Both the position numbers and the translations under genes were made by a program. This document shows positions 12,179-18,500 of a stretch of 18,500 nt of DNA, one piece after another (the stretch's first letter is position 1; each line of letters begins with the position of its first letter). Source of the stretch: Hyphomicrobiaceae bacterium (lineage in GTDB: Bacteria; Pseudomonadota; Alphaproteobacteria; Rhizobiales; Hyphomicrobiaceae); assembly GCA_017353825.1 (NCBI GenBank), contig JAFMSC010000033.1, positions 1 through 18,500 on the forward strand, in the 5' to 3' direction. Under the pieces are notes generated by a model. It was not told the origin of the DNA. It saw only the letters and a program-made list of their open reading frames with translations, and made no database searches.

Positions 12179-14517
12179 GGGGTACGCTCCCGGCCGGGCT
12201 CCGCGGCCCGCTCTCTAGCTTGCCTCGCGGGCGCGGCGGTCGTGCGCCGGCGCCGGTAGGCCCAGCCGATGCTGACCAGGCCGATCAGCAGCGGCACGGC
12301 GGCGATGTTGACGAACTTCAGCACACCATCGAGGCTGTCAATGTCTTTGCGCAGCTCACGCTTGACCAGCCGCAGCTCGCGCTGCGTCGACACCAAGTCA
12401 GCGCGAAATTTCTCGATCTCCTGGCGGTCCTTGTCGGACAGCACCAGTTCCTCGCCGCTACCCTCCTTCTGCAGGCTTGAGAGCTTGGTGCGCAGGTCGT
12501 TGAGCTTGGCGGTGAGCGCCTGCTCGCTTGAGAGATAGCGCATTTCCGCGTCCCGGCGCAGCGCATTGACGAGCTCGAACGGCCGGTCTGCGACACCGCG
12601 TGCGCGCAGCGAGATGAGCGCGTCGGAACCGGTGAGGTTCTCCAGCGCCCCCAGCACGAACGCCGCGTTGTGCGCGTTGGGGATCGCCACCTGCTGGCCC
12701 AAGAGGTCGCGCACGTCGAGCCAGAACTGGTCCTGCAAGAAATCGGTGTCGGCCACGACGATGACGTTGACCTTGCCCGAGGCGACATGGGCCTTGGTGG
12801 GCCCCTTTGTAGGCTGAGCCGGCGCCGCCGCCGCGGAGGCGTCGGTCTTGTTGCCCTCGGGCTTCGCGTCCGGAGCGGCAACCGCCTTTTGATCGGCCGG
12901 CGTATGTTCGGGAGCCGTGTTCTCAGCAGCCGTCTCGGGACCCTTGACGGCGGTCGCCTCCTTGTTGTCTGAGGCCTTGTTGTTGGAGGCCTTGTTGTCG
13001 GAGGCTTTGTTGTCGGAGGCTTTGTTGTCGGAGGCCTTGTCGTCTGCAGCCTTCGTTTCCGCGGCCTTGGCGTCCGCCTTGCCAGCCATCTCGGCGCCCT
13101 TATCGTCTGCCTTGTCAGCAGCCTTGTCAGCAGCCTTGTCAGCAGCCTTGTCGCCAGCCTTATCCTTGGCGGGGGCGGGAGGCCCGTCGGGGAACGCGCT
13201 CTGGGCCTGGCCCGAGACGCGCGCCGCGATGGTGAGCGGTGTCCCCCCCTTCTTGTAGTTGCGCAGAAGCGCCATCGGGTTGGGCATCGCGCTGGCGCTC
13301 TCGGCCGGAATCTCCATGGCCGAGGCGGTGGTGTGCACGATAGGCGCGAACTGCGTGGTGGCGTCAGGCGTCTTGGACAGGAAGCCTGCGCTCGCGAAGT
13401 TCAGCTCCTTGATGTCGCCCGCCAGCGGGTCACGCTCGTCCAGGGCGTCGCGCCGAAGGCCGAGCCACAGCACATAGCTCGCCACCTTGGCATTTGCCCC
13501 GCCGCCGAACTGCACGCGGCGCGCGCGGTCGACGTCGCCGGCCAGCTTGGAGGTGTCGAACTCAACGCCCCACGTCTTCAGGAGCTTGCCGAACTGGGCA
13601 AAGTCGGGCGGGCCCTGCATCATCATGAACATCGGGTTCGACTGGCGCGACATCTCCGCCACCGGATCGACGAACGCCAGCACCTTGCCTCCCGAGAGCG
13701 CGAACTGGTCGATGGCGTAGGCGGTCTCCGCCGACAGGCCCTCAGGCTGGATCACCATCAACACGCCGATGTCGGAGGGGATCTCCTTGGTGTCCTTGGC
13801 GAGGGACTTGACCTCGAAGAACTCGCGGATTTGGTCGAACATCAAGATGCCCTGCTGGGCCGGCTGCCCCAGCATCGGGTTGCCGGGGCTGCCCTCCACC
13901 GGGATGCCGCTGATGAGCCCGACCGTGCTCTTGCTCTGGTTCGCCAGCGTGACGATGAGTTTGGTCACGTCGTACTCGAGGAAGCGCTCGCGATCGATGG
14001 CCAGGAACGGCAGGTTCGCCCCGGTGTCGGTGGAGTTGGTGCCGGCGATACCGAAGTAGCCCATCTCCCCTTCCTGGTTGAGCCGCACGCCCCGCAAGCC
14101 CGCGGCCACCGCGTGCTCCTCCGCGTCGGAGAATGGCTCAGGATCGAAATAGCTCACGCGCAGCTTGCCGCGGGCGATCTCGGCGTATTGGTCGAGCATC
14201 GTGCGAACGCGCTCGAAACTCTTGCCGTAGTTCGGTGCCAGCTCCCCGAGCTTCTTGGAGAAGTAGACGCTCACGTCGATGGGCTCGTCGATGGCTCTCA
14301 GCGCCTTGCGCGTGCCCTCAGAGATCGTGAACAGGCGCTCCTTGGTGAGGTCGAAGCGCGCATCGCGCAGGGCGTTCGAGGCGATGAGATTGACGGACAG
14401 CAGAATAATTGCCGCCAGCACCACGCCCGCCAGCGCCAGCGTACGCCGGTTGAACCTCCCCGCCGCCACCGCAGCCCGGTCGACGGCACCCGCAACGTTG
14501 CTCTTAGTCTCGGTCAT
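12175..14517 (-). CDS. GldG-type ABC transporter auxiliary protein with repeat-rich linker
   Basis: This 780-residue protein has an N-terminal membrane anchor (about 25-48), an extracytoplasmic region of the GldG/ABC_transp_aux type (about 52-440, with LFTISEGTRKALRAIDEPIDVSVYFS early and VLAFVDPVAEMS later), a low-complexity linker (about 446-575), a second folded block (VIVVADTDFLQDQFW, 585-600, then GALENLTGSDALISLRARG), a charged coiled-coil-like segment (664-730) and a C-terminal membrane helix (735-755) followed by a basic tail. The linker has KAAD and KASDN tandem repeats and is much longer than such connections usually are. The gene starts 11 bases after the permease stop with GAGGG upstream, and its stop overlaps the DUF4340 start. 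GldG acts with GldA and GldF in Bacteroidetes gliding; in proteobacteria the role is unknown. Confidence 0.88.
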   Translation of the reverse strand: MTETKSNVAGAVDRAAVAAGRFNRRTLALAGVVLAAIILLSVNLIASNALRDARFDLTKERLFTISEGTRKALRAIDEPIDVSVYFSKKLGELAPNYGKSFERVRTMLDQYAEIARGKLRVSYFDPEPFSDAEEHAVAAGLRGVRLNQEGEMGYFGIAGTNSTDTGANLPFLAIDRERFLEYDVTKLIVTLANQSKSTVGLISGIPVEGSPGNPMLGQPAQQGILMFDQIREFFEVKSLAKDTKEIPSDIGVLMVIQPEGLSAETAYAIDQFALSGGKVLAFVDPVAEMSRQSNPMFMMMQGPPDFAQFGKLLKTWGVEFDTSKLAGDVDRARRVQFGGGANAKVASYVLWLGLRRDALDERDPLAGDIKELNFASAGFLSKTPDATTQFAPIVHTTASAMEIPAESASAMPNPMALLRNYKKGGTPLTIAARVSGQAQSAFPDGPPAPAKDKAGDKAADKAADKAADKADDKGAEMAGKADAKAAETKAADDKASDNKASDNKASDNKASNNKASDNKEATAVKGPETAAENTAPEHTPADQKAVAAPDAKPEGNKTDASAAAAPAQPTKGPTKAHVASGKVNVIVVADTDFLQDQFWLDVRDLLGQQVAIPNAHNAAFVLGALENLTGSDALISLRARGVADRPFELVNALRRDAEMRYLSSEQALTAKLNDLRTKLSSLQKEGSGEELVLSDKDRQEIEKFRADLVSTQRELRLVKRELRKDIDSLDGVLKFVNIAAVPLLIGLVSIGWAYRRRRTTAAPARQARERAAEPGRERTP
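12962..13051. repeat. 15-bp tandem repeat in the GldG-type gene (KASDN units)
   Basis: Five consecutive 15-base units of the form TTGTTGTCGGAGGCC run from 12962 to 13036, differing at one or two positions, followed by a degenerate sixth to 13051. On the coding strand each unit encodes Ala-Ser-Asp-Asn-Lys. The period is a multiple of three, so gain or loss of units would change linker length without breaking the frame. Confidence 0.9.
13099..13158. repeat. 12-bp tandem repeat in the GldG-type gene (KAAD units)
   Basis: Three identical 12-base units CTTGTCAGCAGC occupy 13111-13146, with a degenerate unit on each side (13099-13110 and 13147-13158). On the coding strand each encodes Ala-Ala-Asp-Lys. 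Identical codons in identical order point to recent slippage expansion and not to selection for composition alone. Confidence 0.9.
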
Positions 14518-14527
14518 AATAGAACCC

Positions 14528-15274
14528 TCACGCCGCCTTGCTCTGGTCGATGATGATCTTGTTCACGAACAGCGCAAAGACAATCAGCGACGCGTAGAAC
14601 ACGATGGAAGGCAGATCGAGAATGCCCTTGGTGATGCTCTCGAAGTGCGAAAGGAAGCTGAGCGATGCGATGGCCGACACCAGCCATTCCGGCGCCCACG
14701 CGCGGAACACATTCTGCACCGGCTCGTGCCCGCTCATGACCAGCACGAAGCACAGCGTGGCCGCCACGACGAAGGCGATCACCTGATTCTTCGTCAGCGC
14801 CGAGATGCACGAGGCGATGGCGAGATAGGCGCCCGCCATCAGGAAGCTTCCGAAATAGCTCGCCAGGATCACGCCGTTGTCGGGCTGGCCCAGCATATTG
14901 ACGGTAATCCACATCGGGAAGGTGAGGATCAGCGCCAGCCCGATGAAAGCCCAAGCCGCCACGAACTTGCCGAGGATCGCCTCCCAGGGGGAGAGCGGCA
15001 GCGTCATCAAAAGCTCGATGGTGCCCGACTTGCGCTCCTCCGCCCACAGTCGCATGCCGATGGCCGGCACCAGCAGCAGATAGATCCACGGGTGGTAGAT
15101 GAAGAAGGTGGACAGGTCCGCCTGGCCGCGCTCGAAGAAGTTGCCGAAGTAGAATGCGAACGCGCCTGTCAGGGCCACGAAGATGACGAGGAAAACGGTG
15201 GCGATGGGTGTGGCGAAGTAGGCCTGGAGCTCGCGTTTAGCGACAATCCAGACGCAACGGAACGTGTCAGGCAT
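14528..15274 (-). CDS. ABC-2 type permease (GldF-like)
   Basis: This 248-residue integral membrane protein is the permease of the Gld-type ABC operon. It has about six membrane segments, with the ABC-2 coupling signature MRLWAEERKSGTIELLMTLP (about residues 77-96) between the second and third. The N-terminus MPDTFRCVWIVAKRELQAYF, a cytoplasmic amphipathic start then a membrane helix, is normal for ABC-2 permeases. The start at 15274 overlaps the last eight bases of the ATPase gene; an in-frame Met at 15430 would add a chance Ser/Thr/Trp-rich extension. The ribosome site is weak, consistent with coupling to upstream translation. ABC-2 permeases often act as exporters or mechanochemical modules; the substrate is unknown. 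Confidence 0.9.
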   Translation of the reverse strand: MPDTFRCVWIVAKRELQAYFATPIATVFLVIFVALTGAFAFYFGNFFERGQADLSTFFIYHPWIYLLLVPAIGMRLWAEERKSGTIELLMTLPLSPWEAILGKFVAAWAFIGLALILTFPMWITVNMLGQPDNGVILASYFGSFLMAGAYLAIASCISALTKNQVIAFVVAATLCFVLVMSGHEPVQNVFRAWAPEWLVSAIASLSFLSHFESITKGILDLPSIVFYASLIVFALFVNKIIIDQSKAA

Positions 15275-16235
15275 GGTTGTTGCGCTCGTCCAGGTCGGAG
15301 GAAGTGATCTGCCGGAAGACGTCGTCGAGCTTGCCGCGCTCCACGAAGATCTCGTCCACCACCAGTGCCTTCTGGCGGATGACGGAGGCCACGTCGGTGA
15401 CGATGCCGGCGCCGTTCTTCGGGATCGCACGCAGTTCCAGAACGCCGTTCACGGCGCCCACCGTTTCGACCTCCTTGATGCCGGCCACCACGGCGAGTGC
15501 GCCGCGCACGGCGTCCGCCTTGTCGCCGGCGACGCGGATCGTGACCGCCCCGTGGTAGGGTACGCGCCTCATCAGGTCCTCGGCGGTGCCGTCGGCGACG
15601 ATGCGGCCCTTGTTGATGACCACCGCCCGCGTGCACACCGCCTCCACCTCCTCAAGGATGTGGGTGGAGACCACGATGGCCTTCTCCTTGGCCATCTCCA
15701 TGATCAGTTGCCGCACGTGGTGCTTCTGGTTGGGATCGAGCCCGTCCGTGGGCTCGTCCATGATCAGGACCTCCGGGTCGTGCAAGATGGCCTGGGCGAT
15801 GCCGACGCGGCGCTTGTAGCCCTTGGACAGCGTCTCGATGGTTTGGTCGAGCACGGGGCCAAGGCCGGTGCGCTCCACCGCCTTGCCGATGGCACGCACG
15901 AGGTCGTCGCCACGCAGGCCCCTCAACTCGGCCACGAACGCGAGCAGCCCCTTTGGCGTCATCTCGGCGTATAGCGGCGCCCCTTCGGGCAGGTAGCCCA
16001 GGCGTCGCTTGGCTTGTTTGGCCTGTTCCTGCACATCGAAGCCGGCAATCCGGGCGCTGCCGGTGTCCGGCTCCAGGAACCCCGTGATGAGCCGCATGGT
16101 GGTGGATTTGCCGGCTCCGTTGGGGCCCAGGAAGCCCAGGACTTGCCCGCGCGGAACCGCGAGGCTGATGCCGTCAACGGCTTTGAGTGCGCCGAAGCTC
16201 TTGGTGAGCTCGTCCGCCTCGATCAGGGCTGTCAT
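15267..16235 (-). CDS. ABC transporter ATP-binding protein (GldA-like)
   Basis: This 322-residue ATPase has Walker A GPNGAGKST (37-45), a signature loop LSKGY (136-140, Lys in place of the usual second position of LSGGQ, common in ABC-2 ATPases), Walker B VLIMDEP (156-162) and an H-loop His192. A C-terminal region of about 100 residues (220-322) is typical of ATPases paired with ABC-2 permeases. The ATG at 16235 follows GGAGGGG by six bases, a strong ribosome site, making this the first gene of the four-gene operon running down to 11006. It drives the permease encoded next. The promoter should lie in the gap to guaB. Confidence 0.94.
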   Translation of the reverse strand: MTALIEADELTKSFGALKAVDGISLAVPRGQVLGFLGPNGAGKSTTMRLITGFLEPDTGSARIAGFDVQEQAKQAKRRLGYLPEGAPLYAEMTPKGLLAFVAELRGLRGDDLVRAIGKAVERTGLGPVLDQTIETLSKGYKRRVGIAQAILHDPEVLIMDEPTDGLDPNQKHHVRQLIMEMAKEKAIVVSTHILEEVEAVCTRAVVINKGRIVADGTAEDLMRRVPYHGAVTIRVAGDKADAVRGALAVVAGIKEVETVGAVNGVLELRAIPKNGAGIVTDVASVIRQKALVVDEIFVERGKLDDVFRQITSSDLDERNNHA

Positions 16236-16461
16236 CGTTTCCCCTCCGACCTTCTTGTTGCGATCTGCTCGCCAAAAGGTCTCGTTAAGTCAAATGAACA
16301 TGCCTTCATGAACGAGCGGTAAAGAGGTGGTTGCTTTGGGCCTTGCGTCGCCGCGCGCGCCGAAACAGGTTCGCTGCGCCGTGGCCAATCCGCGGTGTTC
16401 CGCGACCTGGTGCGGGCGACCGCTTGGCCGGGGTTTTGTAAGAGAGCCACCGACGGTGTCA

Positions 16462-16542
16462 AGGGAAAGGACAGCGCAGGCCGGTTCCGAAGGAGCTTCC
16501 CCCTTGCTTGCCCGCGCGCTGCCGCCCGGGTGCCCTTTCCCT
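16462..16542 (+). promoter_or_regulatory. Possible structured RNA or leader element upstream of guaB
   Basis: AGGGAAAGG (16462-16470) is the exact reverse complement of CCTTTCCCT (16534-16542). Just inside, CAGCGC (16472-16477) matches GCGCTG (16516-16521), and a small GAAG/CTTC hairpin lies within. Together they would fold as a closed stem with internal loops. It is 125 bases before the guaB start. It could be a small RNA, a leader, or coincidence in GC-rich DNA. Confidence 0.3.
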
Positions 16543-16564
16543 GGGTCTGCCTCGGTGCTATGAG
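16536..16564 (+). promoter_or_regulatory. Weak candidate promoter for guaB
   Basis: TGCTATGAG (-10 candidate TATGAG at 16559-16564) resembles alphaproteobacterial extended -10 regions. The hexamer 17 bases upstream, TTTCCC at 16536-16541, is a poor -35. This would give a leader of about 95 bases. If correct, the inverted repeat at 16462-16542 is mostly upstream of the transcript and is not part of the leader. Confidence 0.25.
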
Positions 16565-16667
16565 GGCCGCCAGCGATTCCATAAAGAGCGGCTCAATGGG
16601 TCGCGTGCCGGGGGCGAAAACTCGGTGCGCCCCTATTCGGCCAACCTGAGGAACGAGGAGAGCGAAC

Positions 16668-18152
<1,485 letters not shown>

Positions 18153-18154
18153 GT

Positions 18155-18238
18155 TTGGGTCAAGCCCGGCGAAGAAAGCGGGAGGAAGACCCAACACCTG
18201 TTAGAGCCTCACGGGTTGGGTCGGCGCTCGCGTGACCC
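18155..18238 (+). promoter_or_regulatory. Four-arm alternating hairpins between guaB and the next gene
   Basis: The spacer contains TTGGGTC (18155-18161), GACCCAA (18188-18194), TTGGGTC again (18216-18222) and GACCC (18234-18238). Arm 2 can pair with arm 1 or arm 3, and arm 3 can pair with arm 4, so the hairpins are mutually exclusive. The first also contains an inner CCCG/CGGG stem. No T-run follows either hairpin, so termination is not shown. Confidence 0.45.
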
Positions 18239-18258
18239 GACGTTCGAAACCTAACCCC

Positions 18259-18500
18259 ATGCGGACCGGAGCCCAGATCAAGGCGGCCATCGAGGTGCTC
18301 GAGGAGGTCCTCAACCGGCACCGGCCGGCCGCCAACGCCCTCGCCGACTGGGGCAAGAGCCACCGCTTCGCCGGCTCCAGCGACCGCGCCACCATCGGCA
18401 CCCTCCTCTACGACGCCCTGCGCCGGAAGCGCTCCCTGGCGGCCCAGATGGAAAGCGAGGCGGCCCGCGCCATTGTGCTGGCGGCCGCGCCGCGCGCCCT
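18259..18500 (+). CDS. RsmB/NOP-family RNA methyltransferase, 5' end only
   Basis: An open frame from ATG at 18259 runs off the right edge after 80 codons: MRTGAQIKAAIEVLEEVLNR, then HRPAANALADWGKSHRFAGS, SDRATIGTLLYDALRRKRSL and RAIVLAAA. This is the N-terminal NusB-like domain that leads RsmB-type rRNA cytosine methyltransferases. The form with ADWxxxHRFAGSxDRAxIxxLxYDALRR is the one usually found after guaB in Rhizobiales. The catalytic half is outside the window. It is a paralogue, not a copy, of the gene at 8327-9688. The ribosome site is poor, and the start could be influenced by the alternating hairpins just upstream. Confidence 0.8.
   Translation, partial: MRTGAQIKAAIEVLEEVLNRHRPAANALADWGKSHRFAGSSDRATIGTLLYDALRRKRSLAAQMESEAARAIVLAAAPRA

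Larger units (their letters stand above)
16236..16667. other. Divergent gap between the ABC operon and guaB
   Basis: No coding gene is supported in these 432 bases. It must hold the promoters of the ABC operon (minus) and guaB (plus). Visible structure: a direct repeat ATGAAC near 16287-16313, a CACCG-A-CGGTG palindrome at 16448-16458, and a long-range inverted repeat between 16462 and 16542 described separately. There is no recognisable purine or guanine riboswitch core. Confidence 0.5.

Noticed and set aside
12962..13158. A CRISPR-like or regulatory tandem array
   Set aside because: Units are contiguous without spacers, in phase with codons, and encode a protein linker.
13333..14553. A 406-codon plus-strand frame opposite the GldG-type gene
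   Set aside because: It is an antisense shadow. The opposite strand has membrane anchors, operon overlaps and family motifs; this frame is rich in His/Arg/Glu and has none.
16236..16667. A purine or guanine riboswitch before guaB
   Set aside because: The conserved loop and junction bases of the known purine riboswitch are absent, and I see no such fold close to the start codon.

Overview
The window is GC-rich chromosomal DNA that looks alphaproteobacterial and most likely belongs to the Hyphomicrobiales (Rhizobiales). This rests on gene content and neighbourhoods: rsmG-parA-parB, the hisE-coaA pair, and guaB followed by an RsmB/NOP-type methyltransferase. Most of it is ordinary core metabolism and chromosome maintenance. 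Accessory or decaying material lies at 62-1596, 4324-5655, 7177-7396 and 10662-11005.

Layout, left to right. Bases 1-61 (minus) are the first codons of mnmE, reading out of the window. Two small minus-strand genes follow (380-802, 888-1295), both for signal-peptide proteins rich in Tyr, Gly, Pro and Ala. Then rsmG (1597-2406), parA (2408-3229) and parB (3351-4289) run on the plus strand. rsmG carries an in-frame insert of about 51 codons built from nested inverted repeats. A divergent pair follows: an HxlR regulator (minus) and a polytopic membrane protein (plus), separated by a perfect 25-bp palindromic operator candidate. Next come hisE and coaA (overlapping by one base), the scar of an IS200/IS605-type element (TnpB zinc-ribbon tail and a 22-bp palindrome), an intradiol ring-cleavage dioxygenase, an RsmB-family rRNA methyltransferase, and a 3-hydroxyisobutyrate-dehydrogenase-like gene broken by a one-base frameshift.

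The minus-strand block 16235-11006 is a tightly coupled four-gene operon: ABC ATPase, ABC-2 permease, GldG-type protein and DUF4340 protein. All start/stop junctions overlap or nearly touch, so the products probably form one envelope complex. Its role outside gliding Bacteroidetes is, to my knowledge, not established. Both extracytoplasmic subunits contain Ala/Lys/Asp-rich linkers, and the GldG linker is encoded by two short tandem repeats. guaB (16668-18152) diverges from this operon across a 432-base gap with a possible structured leader. A second RsmB/NOP-family gene starts at 18259 and leaves the window.

No complete novel defence or mobile system is visible. The best leads are the in-frame palindromic insert in rsmG, the broken mnmE-mnmG-rsmG order, the TnpB scar, the HxlR operator with its membrane protein, and the GldA/F/G-DUF4340 operon with its expanding linker.
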